45,619 nucleotides of DNA, taken from the NCBI GenBank assembly GCA_023394965.1, contig JAEWZX010000010.1, forward strand, positions 1-45,619. The letters are read 5' to 3'. The notes beneath the pieces are model-generated. The model worked only from the letters and a program-made list of their open reading frames with translations. It was not told the DNA's origin and ran no database searches. This document shows, in pieces, positions 1-7,458 of this stretch. The stretch comes from Pseudomonadota bacterium. Lineage in GTDB: Bacteria; Pseudomonadota; Alphaproteobacteria; Sphingomonadales; Sphingomonadaceae. Position numbers and translations under genes: made by a program. The first letter of the stretch is position 1; every line of letters starts with the position of its first letter.

Positions 1-419
1 GACCAATGCAGCAAGCAGTCGAAACCGTCAGCGCCGCGTCGGTGAGAGCCATCTAGGCGCACCGCAGGATTCGGTCAACGCCTTTCTGAAATTTTATTAC
101 ACCCACATGAAAAATCCCCGGAATCCCTTCACTTCCAACACCACACCACTCACACAAACCACAAACCCTGCGGTAACACACAACCGCAACACCACCGGAA
201 TCACCAAATCAACCCCGCCAACACCCCGAGTCACACCCGATTCCATCGCAGAATCAAGCATCGCATTCTCGCTAACTGTTCAGGGGATGGTAGAGAATCG
301 CCACGGGCTCGAGGGCTATCAGACGTATGGCGACAGATTTGGCCCGGGCGCTTGTGCACCTCAGGCATGTTCACACTTGCTGTAACGGCCCCGGCCGTCC
401 CAGCTCGACATGGTCCGAA
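1..419. other. Left-edge stretch without a confident gene
   Basis: No reading frame here resembles a protein I recognise. One frame ends in a stop at 54-56 and could be the last residues of a gene entering from the left, but it is too short to judge. From about 107 to 270 the plus strand is strikingly rich in A and C and poor in G, unlike the rest of the window; an open frame at 107-385 exists there but is Thr/Pro/Asn-rich with no domain and is probably non-coding. Confidence 0.4.
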
Positions 420-1193
420 TTATGCCGCTTTGAATTTCCGGGCCAAAAAGAGGGCGCTAGCAAGCGAAGTAACCGAGCCGGGCCAGCAGAAAACGGCCCA
501 AGGTGCCAGTGCAAGAGTCGAAACGCCCACCGTCGACGCCATGAATACGCCGGATACCGTCCATGGCATCAGCGGCTCCGTCACCGTGACGGAATCCTCC
601 ATCGTGCGAGACAGATATTGGCGTTCCAAGTACCCTTTTGCAAACGGGCAACGAAACAGGCCACCGACGATAAGCGCAGTCGAGCCGACATGGCTGGTCA
701 TTGCCACCACGATAGTCCCCGCTGCCGTGGTGGAAGCCACCAAGCTCACGACCGATTGAACCAAGTCCCGGAGCGCGTTCAACAAACGGTCGATCGCGTC
801 CGACACTTTCATTCCGGCAGCCAGCTGGAATGCCGCGATGATGAACAGGAGCCTGCCTGACATCGACATGAGCCCTCCCCGGTTCAGCAGGTTCTCGACG
901 CTCGGAGTAAATTGCGCTCCGGTCAGATTGGCTGCTGCGGAAAAGCCATCGACGAAACTGGCGAATGCGGCCAAGAACGAAACTCCCTGGCCAAAGATGC
1001 CGTCGATTAGCGCGAGGACGGATGAGGCGAGGATCACAAGGGCGGGCGGTTTGCGTAGCGCAATCCCGACGAGCGCAACCAGTAACGGCAATGCCGCCAG
1101 CGGTCCGAGATCGGACGCGCCGACAAGTTCACTTTTGATCGGCGCCACGTCCGAGGACGCCAAGATCCCACTGGAAACACCTGCCAGCCCGAG
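420..1193 (-). pseudogene. NhaC-type Na+/H+ antiporter, 3' fragment
   Basis: About 257 codons remain of a polytopic membrane protein. The C-terminal part carries the motif RTMEDSVTVTEPLMPW followed by GVFMASTVGVSTLALAP. This matches the conserved end of the NhaC family (PF03553), where TMEDSGTVTSPLIPW and LGVPTLAYAP are typical. NhaC proteins are usually about 450-500 residues, so the N-terminal half is missing. The frame is open to 1193, where the insertion element begins, so the IS cuts the gene at its 5' side. A TTG at 1163 is only the first possible start inside the remnant and is unlikely to be used. The product would lack half of its helices and is probably not functional. The family is well supported; the ion specificity is unknown. 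Confidence 0.75.
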
Positions 1194-1211
1194 GCGGCGT
1201 GGACAAATTTG
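1194..1211. repeat. Left terminal inverted repeat of the IS
   Basis: The 18-bp sequence GCGGCGTGGACAAATTTG is the exact reverse complement of 2290-2307. Read on the minus strand it encodes the last residues of the transposase (KFVHAA), which is common for this IS group. Confidence 0.9.
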
Positions 1212-1997
1212 AGCCAGTATCTGGCGGTGGCGATGTGGACCATACCGAGGAAGCTGTTGGCGAGTTGATCGTAGCGGGTGGCAATGGCGCGGTTGATCTT
1301 GAGTTGTCCGAACATGCGCTCGATGCGGTTGCGCTGCTTGTAGAGCGCGCGGTCGTGTTCGATCTTCACGCGGCGGTTTGACCGACCGGGGATGACTGCC
1401 TCGATCTTTCGCTCGGCAAGGTCGGCACGGATGGCATCGGCATCGTAGCCCTTGTCGGCGAGCAGGGCGTCGGGCGTGCGCTCCGGCAGACCTATGAGCG
1501 CGCCATATGCCTTGCAGTCTGCCGCTTCCCCGACCGTCAGGTGGAAGGCGAGCGGTCGTCCGAGGGCATCGGCAAGGCAGTGAAGCTTACTGGTGAACCC
1601 GCCCCGCGAGCGGCCAAGAGCGCGTCGATGAGTCCCCCTTTTCCGCCCGCTGCCGAGACATGGGCGCGAACCGTGGTGCTGTCGATGCTGTAGTGGCCGC
1701 TGTCCGCCATGACCTCAGCGAGTGTCACCGCCACGGTTTCCCAAACTCCGGCTTCGCTCCATCGCCGGAAGCGGCGATAGATCGTGTTCCAGCTTCCATA
1801 TTTCGGTGGCACATCGCGCCACAACGCAGCCGCCACAGGATGCCGTTGATGATTGAACGGTTTTGCTCTGGCCGCCTGCCTCGACCGCGATTTTTAGGCT
1901 CGATTGGCAACAAGCCCTTCAGAACGCGCCACTCCGCTTCGGTGAGATCGCCCCTGCTCAAACCTGCCTCCAAAAGGCAGCCTTGAATCAACCTCAT
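1194..1997 (-). pseudogene. IS5-family transposase, frame-disrupted
   Basis: The transposase is spread over three frame segments. The N-terminal part starts at 1997 (LTEAEWRVLKGLLP, then NGILWRLR). The middle part contains WRDVPPKYGSWNTIYRRFRRW and DSTTVRAHVSAAGGKGG. The C-terminal part contains LADKGYDADAIRADL and YKQRNRIERMFGQLK, then ARYWLKFVHAA at the terminal repeat. Between middle and C-terminal parts the minus strand reads AAAAGGGGG, and a -1 shift there restores the family sequence (GGTHRRALGRSRGGFTSK); this may be programmed. The first break, near 1815-1825, looks like a real lesion: the expected GAPWRDV has lost about 10 bp between two GGCGCG repeats. No stop falls inside the element; the C-terminal frame runs out to 1034 in the NhaC remnant. 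The protein is probably inactive unless both shifts are bypassed. Confidence 0.85.
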
Positions 1998-2076
1998 CGC
2001 TTCGCGTCAATCGTTCTCAGCGCAGGGCGTTGCCGGGGCCGGCCAATATTGCGATTATGTCTGTACGGAGGACTTT

Positions 2077-2283
2077 ATGGCTTTAGTGGAAGTGTTTGAG
2101 GGTGAGGATCTGGAAAAGCTGCTATTCGTGGCCGAGTTCGACTTTCTGCCGCGCGTTGGCGAACATCTTGCCCGAGATACCGAAGGCTATTTCAACTATT
2201 ATAACATCGTTAAAATCTGGCATCGACAGGACAGTGCGGAAGGCACCTTCCGAGCATGCCTGCTTGTGACGCTCGACGATTGA
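2077..2283 (+). CDS. Small hypothetical protein carried inside the IS
   Basis: This 68-codon gene has a good ribosome binding site (GGAGGA at 2067-2072, 4 nt before ATG). It is divergent from the transposase and ends just before the right inverted repeat. The product is acidic and contains DFLPRVGEHLARD, followed by a segment of alternating hydrophobic residues (YNIVKIWHR, FRACLLVTL). This looks like one of the short beta-rich hypothetical proteins with an RVGE motif, a loose resemblance from memory. I do not recognise a function. It is likely a passenger gene or a host gene captured by the element. Confidence 0.6.
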   Translation: MALVEVFEGEDLEKLLFVAEFDFLPRVGEHLARDTEGYFNYYNIVKIWHRQDSAEGTFRACLLVTLDD

Positions 2284-2289
2284 TAACCC

Positions 2290-2307
2290 CAAATTTGTCC
2301 ACGCCGC
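2290..2307. repeat. Right terminal inverted repeat of the IS
   Basis: The 18-bp sequence is the exact reverse complement of 1194-1211. It starts 7 nt after the stop codon of the small passenger gene, which places that gene inside the element. Confidence 0.9.
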
Positions 2308-3042
2308 ATAGAAGTGGGGTATCGTCACATAGCCAGCCGTGACGGATTCGGATATTTGCTCGGTAACCGCCGGCCGGACGGCAGTTTCTTCCCCGCCGAA
2401 GGTAATCCGAGCTCCCCGTTCGGTAACGCCCCAAGCCCGTACGGCAGCATTCTCATCGGTACCAATGGGATCAATACCGATGCAGACTCTGCCTATCTGA
2501 AATTCGGGAAGCGCTATACGGAGCAGTCGCCGTGGTCGATCGATGCAACGTACACCTTCACGCTGGCAGAGGAAAATCGGCGCTTCGGTGAATACTTCTC
2601 GCTCGATTTCCCTTCCTTCGACGATTATCCTGTCATCCGGTCACGCGGTGTCCGCAAACATCGCTTTGTGATGGCGGGAACAGTGGATCTGCCGCTGGAC
2701 TTCAGTTTGGGCAGCAAGTTCCAGATCGCATCGCCGGCCTACGAGCAGGCGTTCATATCGGTTGCGGGTGATCCGAACTCCCGTGACATCGTCGCTGTCG
2801 AGCGTGAATCGAATGGCGATCTGTGGGGCTTCCGGCAGTTGGATCTTTCGTTGACCAAATACTTCAACATTGGATTGATCAACGATGCCACGCGGATTTG
2901 GGTGCGTGCAGACGTTCTTAATGTGTTCAACGATCGGAACTACAACGGCTTCAGTTCAGTGACTGGAAAACGGAACTACAATAACTACGCTACCGATGGT
3001 TTCCCAAGAACGCTTAAAGTCTCAGCAGGCTTCGACTTCTGA
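2308..3042 (+). pseudogene. TonB-dependent receptor, C-terminal beta-barrel fragment
   Basis: About 244 codons of an outer-membrane beta-barrel remain, open from the right end of the IS. The pattern is typical of TonB-dependent receptors: alternating strands (IDATYTFTLAEENRRF), the late motif RADVLNVFNDRNYNGF, and a final strand ending in Phe (LKVSAGFDF) that serves as the BAM recognition signal. Such receptors normally span 750-1000 residues, so the plug domain, TonB box and most of the barrel are lost. GTG at 2314 is only the first start-like codon. The receptor lies 66 bp before a glycosidase lipoprotein gene, so it was probably the glycan importer of this locus. The call is certain at the family level; the substrate is inferred only from context. 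Confidence 0.8.
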
Positions 3043-3058
3043 TCGGGTCGCAACTGAT

Positions 3059-3086
3059 GTGCCGCGCCATTTTTGTGGTGCGGCAC
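3059..3086 (+). terminator. Stem-loop between receptor remnant and glycosidase gene
   Basis: GTGCCGCGCC at 3059-3068 pairs with GGTGCGGCAC at 3077-3086 (9 of 10 positions) around an AT-rich loop. No T run follows on the plus strand, so it may be a weak terminator or an intercistronic RNA-stabilising hairpin. Confidence 0.45.
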
Positions 3087-3108
3087 ACCACAATAAATCG
3101 AGTGAGTT

Positions 3109-4599
3109 ATGAGAGTTATTGCAGCTTCCGCTGTCGCCCTTTCCCTGTGTCTTTCTGCCTGTGCTACCGTTGATGTGCCAGCGTCTTCTGATTCTGACAT
3201 CGGTTCAAACGATGTCGAAGCCTTCTCCGAAGATCTCAGCCAGCGGACATTCCGGTATTTCTGGGAAACCACGGATACCGAACGGTGCTTGGCGCCGGAC
3301 CGCTGGCCCAGCAATCCCTTTTCATCGATTGCCGCCACTGGGTACGCGCTGACAGCTTTTGGTATTGGTGCCGAACGTGGCTACGTTTCACGAGAAGATG
3401 CTGCTCGGCGGACGCGAGACTGTCTCACATTCTACTGGAACGCTCCGCAAGGGGCAGCAGAGAGTGGGACGAGTGGCCACAAAGGTTTCTTCTACCACTT
3501 CCTCAATAACGATGACGGCACACGGCGGGGCAATACTGAGCTTTCGACGGTGGATACCGCTCTGTTGCTGGGAGGGGTACTGTTCGCGCAGAGTTACTTC
3601 GACCGCGAGACGGCTGTCGAACGCGACATACGCGATCTTGCTGAAAAGATTTATCGCCGGGTGGACTGGACTTTCGTTCAGCGCGAAAACAGCAAAATCC
3701 CTTCCGCAAATGGCGGCAGCGGTAAAGCCATTGTAATGGGCTGGTACCCGGAGCGTGGGGATAATGGCGACTTCGGAACGCACGACTGGGTCGGCTACAA
3801 CGAAGGCATGCTCGTTTACATTCTTGCAGCAGCTTCACCGACACACCCTGTTGGCAAAGAAGCCTGGGATCAGGGGTGGGCCGTGGATCTGGAGAAGGAC
3901 TGGCGCAGCTTTTACGGCTATGAGTTCCTGCAGTTTGAACCGTTGTTCGGGCACCAGTACAGCCACGTATGGATCGACTTTCGTGGAATCCAAGACGAGT
4001 TCATGCGAGGTAAGGGCATCGACTATTTCGAGAATAGTCGCCGCGCCACATTGAGCCAGCGTGCCTATGGAGCGGATAATCCCGATAACTGGAAAGACTA
4101 TAGCGCAGATATCTGGGGGTGGACCGCATCCGATGGACCTGTTGGTTCATCCGGTAAGTACGCAGTCAATGGTGTGCAGCGTACTTTCATGACCTATTCC
4201 GCTCGTGGCGTTAGCGCCATCCGCGTAGTCGACGATGGTACCATCGTTCCAACCGCGCCCGGCGGGTCGATACCCTTCGCGCCTGAAGTGACCATCCCGG
4301 CTCTCATGAACATGAAGGCCAAATATGGTGACCGCCTCTATACGAAATATGGTTTCAAGGACTCGATCAACCCCAGCTTTACCTTTGTCGAAGCGGGGTC
4401 GCGCACTGGCGACACCGATCCGGTCAAGGGCTGGGTGGCACGGGACCATCTCGGAATAGACCAAGGCCCAATTCTCGCGATGATGGAAAATCAGCGCAGC
4501 GGTTTGGTATGGGAAACTATGCGAAAGAACCCACATATCCGGCGTGGCCTTGAAAAAGTCGGTTTTTCAGGTGGTTGGTTGGACGAAACGGAGCGGTAG
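3109..4599 (+). CDS. GH144/COG5368-like glycoside hydrolase, lipoprotein
   Basis: This 496-residue protein starts with a lipoprotein signal whose lipobox LSAC ends at Cys18, so it should be anchored to a membrane facing the periplasm or outside. The mature part begins with LSQRTFRYFWETTD and later has EFLQFEPLFGHQYSHVW, IDFRGIQDEFM, DYFENSRRATL and IWGWTASDGP. These are hallmarks of the glycoamylase-like family (PF10091, COG5368). Characterised members include endo-beta-1,2-glucanases of GH144, so despite the glucoamylase label a beta-glucan substrate is more likely than starch. Length agrees with the family. It follows a TonB receptor remnant and faces a LacI-controlled operon, as in glycan utilisation loci. 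The exact substrate is not determined by sequence alone. Confidence 0.8.
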   Translation: MRVIAASAVALSLCLSACATVDVPASSDSDIGSNDVEAFSEDLSQRTFRYFWETTDTERCLAPDRWPSNPFSSIAATGYALTAFGIGAERGYVSREDAARRTRDCLTFYWNAPQGAAESGTSGHKGFFYHFLNNDDGTRRGNTELSTVDTALLLGGVLFAQSYFDRETAVERDIRDLAEKIYRRVDWTFVQRENSKIPSANGGSGKAIVMGWYPERGDNGDFGTHDWVGYNEGMLVYILAAASPTHPVGKEAWDQGWAVDLEKDWRSFYGYEFLQFEPLFGHQYSHVWIDFRGIQDEFMRGKGIDYFENSRRATLSQRAYGADNPDNWKDYSADIWGWTASDGPVGSSGKYAVNGVQRTFMTYSARGVSAIRVVDDGTIVPTAPGGSIPFAPEVTIPALMNMKAKYGDRLYTKYGFKDSINPSFTFVEAGSRTGDTDPVKGWVARDHLGIDQGPILAMMENQRSGLVWETMRKNPHIRRGLEKVGFSGGWLDETER

Positions 4600-4603
4600 C
4601 GCT

Positions 4604-5479
4604 CTAGTTTTCCGGTAAACGCAATTGTACGAGCACGGGGTAATGGTCCGACGGAAGTCGTCCCTCCCACTGTTGTGTGACAACTGCGTATTCCTGAACC
4701 TCAATGTCCGGCGATACGAAGACATGATCGATGGGCAAGGGTGCGTTCTGCGAGATATCGAAGCCAGTGAACGTACCTGGTGGCCCGTAAGGCGGTGCTA
4801 TGCTCACATTGCGGCTGTCCATAAGCAAAACTGAAGCGAGGATCGCATAAGCTTCGCTTGTCGCTTCAGAATTCAAATCGCCCATCACGATCGTCGGCAA
4901 ACCGGCACCTGCCCCGCTATCCACCCATTTCAGGACCAACCGTGCGGCATTGGCTTGGGCTATGGCTCCGACGTGGTCGAAATGTGTGTTCAGGATACGC
5001 AGCTTTCCTGCACCCCCGCGCCGCTTCAAAATAGCCCATGTGGCAATGCGGGGGTAGGCAGCATCCCAACCTTTGCCAGGGATCTCCGGCGTTGGCGAAA
5101 GCCAGAAGGTTCCGCTATCGACCAGTTCGAACAGATTGCTGCGCCATGCCAAAGGGGAGAATTCACCTGCTGCTTCGCCATTGTCTCGACCAACACCGAT
5201 GAACGAATAGTCCGGCAGCGCTGCTTCAAGGTAGCTTTTCTGATGCAGCAGGACTTCCTGCAGGCCAAGGATAGCGGGTGCTTCGTGGCGGATCAGGTCA
5301 CGCACCATTTCGCGACGTTCCGGCCATGCATTGGGCCCGTCCGACGCCAGATCAAGCCGGATGTTATATGTCATCGCACCAAGCAATGGATCGCTTCCGG
5401 GCCGGTGGGAGGGGATATGTGCACAACCCGCAAGCACCGGCACTATGAGCAAAACCAATGCCGTGAGGAACTTAGTCAT
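4604..5479 (-). CDS. Endonuclease/exonuclease/phosphatase-family lipoprotein
   Basis: This 291-residue protein belongs to the EEP superfamily (PF03372). It begins MTKFLTALVLLIVPVLAGC, a lipoprotein signal with Cys19. Catalytic motifs are visible in order: MTYNIR, GLQEV (metal-binding Glu), NTHFDH, MGDLNSE (Asp/Asn pair) and SDHYPV (catalytic His). I chose the ATG at 5479 because it opens the signal peptide. It overlaps the end of the upstream hydrolase gene by 8 nt, suggesting translational coupling. Members of this branch are secreted phosphodiesterases or phosphatases; the substrate cannot be read from sequence. In a glycan locus it might remove phosphate or phosphodiester substituents, which is speculation. 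Confidence 0.8.
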   Translation of the reverse strand: MTKFLTALVLLIVPVLAGCAHIPSHRPGSDPLLGAMTYNIRLDLASDGPNAWPERREMVRDLIRHEAPAILGLQEVLLHQKSYLEAALPDYSFIGVGRDNGEAAGEFSPLAWRSNLFELVDSGTFWLSPTPEIPGKGWDAAYPRIATWAILKRRGGAGKLRILNTHFDHVGAIAQANAARLVLKWVDSGAGAGLPTIVMGDLNSEATSEAYAILASVLLMDSRNVSIAPPYGPPGTFTGFDISQNAPLPIDHVFVSPDIEVQEYAVVTQQWEGRLPSDHYPVLVQLRLPEN

Positions 5480-6224
5480 CTCCGCCAGCGCGCCGGTGCG
5501 AGAGCAACCATAGATAAAGTTCGGGATCGGCGTAGGCCGGATCCCATGCATTATGGCCGAGATCGGGATAGATCGTCAGCCTGCTTTTTTGGCCACCACA
5601 CGCTCTGATGGCCCGAGCCATCTCAAAGCTGCCTTCGGGTACGACGACATCGTCACGATCACCGTGCAGTGCCCATACTGGCAGGTCTTTCAGTTGGCAG
5701 GCGGTAGCGGGATCGCCGTTTCCGGCGACAGGGGCAATTGCAGCAAACAGACCCGGGCGTTGCGCTGCCCATCGCCATGTGGCTCGTCCGCCTCTGCTCA
5801 GTCCGGTCAGATAAACCCGTTCTCTATCGATCGGCATCGCGGCGGTAATATGATCGAGGATGGCTTCCAGTTTTGTGACATCCCAATCTTCTTCCGCAGG
5901 GAGCAGGGGGGACACTAGGATGAACGGGAAATCAGGATTCATATCCGCGTGTTTTGGAGGGCCATGGACCTTGACTTTGGCAATGTCGTCGCCCCGTTCG
6001 CCCGACCCGTGCAGGAAGATCATCAATGGCCACTTGGCTTCAGGATCGAACGATCGCGGAATGAACAGCTGATAGGTGTAACCGCCGTTCTCCACACCAG
6101 CTTGGGGATGTTGGCCAGTAGCCACGGATCCAGTATCGGCCAGTGCTGTGCCGGGCACGCTGGCACAAGCAGTTACGAGCATGGCGGAAGCCATCAATGC
6201 AGCAAATCTTCCGAACCGGTTCAT
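5472..6224 (-). CDS. Alpha/beta-hydrolase lipoprotein, PHB-depolymerase/COG4099-like esterase
   Basis: This 250-residue protein has a lipoprotein signal with lipobox LVTAC (Cys20), followed by an alpha/beta-hydrolase domain. The sequence FLHGSGERGDD gives the oxyanion region, GLSRGG the nucleophile elbow (Ser143), HGDRDDVV the acid, and DLGHNAW the catalytic His224. This arrangement matches the predicted-peptidase/esterase group COG4099 and the PHB-depolymerase-like esterases that remove acyl groups from polysaccharides. It is the first gene after lacI on the same strand and overlaps the EEP gene, so the two are probably co-expressed. A role as carbohydrate esterase fits the locus but is inferred. 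Confidence 0.78.
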   Translation of the reverse strand: MNRFGRFAALMASAMLVTACASVPGTALADTGSVATGQHPQAGVENGGYTYQLFIPRSFDPEAKWPLMIFLHGSGERGDDIAKVKVHGPPKHADMNPDFPFILVSPLLPAEEDWDVTKLEAILDHITAAMPIDRERVYLTGLSRGGRATWRWAAQRPGLFAAIAPVAGNGDPATACQLKDLPVWALHGDRDDVVVPEGSFEMARAIRACGGQKSRLTIYPDLGHNAWDPAYADPELYLWLLSHRRAGGDD

Positions 6225-6248
6225 AGCGACCTCTCAGCAGTAAATTTG

Positions 6249-6270
6249 AAGGGTAAGGCGAAGCCGCCCT
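6249..6270 (-). promoter_or_regulatory. Imperfect dyad upstream of the hydrolase-EEP operon
   Basis: The sequence AGGG-taa-GGC-gaa-GCC-g-CCCT forms an imperfect inverted repeat 25 nt before the hydrolase start. It could be a hairpin in the lacI-hydrolase spacer or an operator half-site pair. No canonical LacI-family operator with a central CG is evident. Confidence 0.25.
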
Positions 6271-6314
6271 ATGCGAGAGATGGATGTATGGTCAATTCAT
6301 CTGGGACGAGCCGT

Positions 6315-7310
6315 TCACGCTCTTCCCGCACTGGAGCCCCGGATCGCCAGAGTGGGCGCAATTACCAGACTTTCGCTTCTTTCCAACGCCTCCCCTGTCA
6401 TCATTCGCAGCATCAGTTCTGCAGCAGTCGAACCCAATCGCGTTATGTCGGAATGGGCAGTGGTTAGGCCGGGCGTAACATATCGCGCGAGCGGAATATC
6501 GTCGAACCCTGCTATCAGGACATCCTTACCGATCTCGCGGCCAGAAGCGCGTAATTCGCTCATCAGGTCGACAGCCATAATGTCATTGCTCGCGAACACG
6601 GCATCGAAAGCTATGTCACCGTCCAGCAGTTGCCTTGCAGCCTTTCTGCCCGCCCCATCCCGGAAATCGCCCGGGAGTATCGTGGGGGAAAAATTGCCCA
6701 TCTGTTCGGCCAGTACATCGCAATACCCACGCTGTCGCTCGCGCGCATCACGGTTGTTCGCTGGCCCCGCAATGTGAACGATGTTGCGTGCACCGCGGCT
6801 GATGAGATGTTCGGTTACGAGACGAGCACCAACGTAGTTGTCAACGGTCACAAATGGGGTGACATCATCTGTTCCCCGCGCATTGAGCAGCACGGTGGGA
6901 ATGTCGCGGGTCACAGCTTCGACGGTATCCGCGCGAGAGTTCGGCGGCATGACCAGAAGGCCATCGACCCTGCCACGCATCGCCCTGATCGCCTGCGCGG
7001 TCTCTTCTGCACTGCCATGCATGTTGCCAAGCAGCAGACTTTTTCCCGCGCGATGGGTTACCAGATCGATCCCGCGGATGATCTCGGAAAAGAACTCGCC
7101 GAAAAGATCCGGCAGAATAACTCCAATGGTATCGGTCTTTCTCTTAGTGAGGCTGCGGGCTCCGCTATGCGGGACATAATCGAGTTCGGCAGCGGCAGCT
7201 TCGATTTTCTCTCGCGTTTCCACGGTTACGATCGACATGCCATTAAGCGCACGAGATGCGGTCGCCACCGACACGCCCGCAGCCTTCGCAACATCCCGTA
7301 TTGTTACCAT
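6315..7310 (-). CDS. LacI-family transcriptional regulator
   Basis: This 331-residue regulator starts MVTIRDVAKAAGVSVATAS, the canonical N-terminal helix-turn-helix of LacI/GalR proteins, followed by the hinge YVPHSGARSLTKRKT. The remainder is a periplasmic-binding-protein-like sugar sensor (TIGVILPDLFGEFFSEIIRG, VFASNDIMAVDLM, IAGFDDIPLARYVTPGLTT). The start at 7310 puts the HTH at the N-terminus; an in-frame ATG at 7334 would add eight residues. It is upstream of the hydrolase-EEP operon and close to the glycosidase, so it most likely controls this locus in response to a sugar. The palindrome GAACGTTC at 7390-7397, upstream of lacI, could be an autoregulatory site. Confidence 0.88.
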   Translation of the reverse strand: MVTIRDVAKAAGVSVATASRALNGMSIVTVETREKIEAAAAELDYVPHSGARSLTKRKTDTIGVILPDLFGEFFSEIIRGIDLVTHRAGKSLLLGNMHGSAEETAQAIRAMRGRVDGLLVMPPNSRADTVEAVTRDIPTVLLNARGTDDVTPFVTVDNYVGARLVTEHLISRGARNIVHIAGPANNRDARERQRGYCDVLAEQMGNFSPTILPGDFRDGAGRKAARQLLDGDIAFDAVFASNDIMAVDLMSELRASGREIGKDVLIAGFDDIPLARYVTPGLTTAHSDITRLGSTAAELMLRMMTGEALERSESLVIAPTLAIRGSSAGRA

Positions 7311-7389
7311 GCGTTTCCCATCACCCCTTGCCATTTGAAGACGGCTTCAGCGACACCAGTTCTATCAAGGCTAGAATCGGGGTGCCTGT

Positions 7390-7397
7390 GAACGTTC
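7390..7397. promoter_or_regulatory. Palindrome GAACGTTC upstream of lacI
   Basis: An 8-bp perfect palindrome with central CG lies 80 nt before the chosen lacI start. LacI-family operators are palindromes with a central CG, so this is a candidate operator, though it is short and could occur by chance. Confidence 0.3.
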
Positions 7398-7458
7398 TCC
7401 GGAAGTGATAGCAGAACACTCTTCTTCGGCGGCACTTTTTCTATCGGATACACTGTGC

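Larger units (their letters stand above)
1194..2307 (-). mobile_element. IS5-family insertion sequence with a small divergent passenger gene
   Basis: The element is bounded by perfect 18-bp inverted repeats (1194-1211 and 2290-2307, GCGGCGTGGACAAATTTG) and is 1114 bp long. It encodes an IS5-type DDE transposase on the minus strand in three frame segments. At its right end it also encloses a 68-codon gene on the opposite strand. The left flank (NhaC remnant) and right flank (TonB receptor remnant) belong to unrelated truncated genes, and no short target duplication is visible. This points to a deletion or other rearrangement across the element rather than a simple insertion. Confidence 0.85.

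Noticed and set aside
107..385. 92-codon open frame on the plus strand
   Set aside because: Thr/Pro/Asn-rich without domain or ribosome binding site; explained by the skewed A/C composition of the tract.
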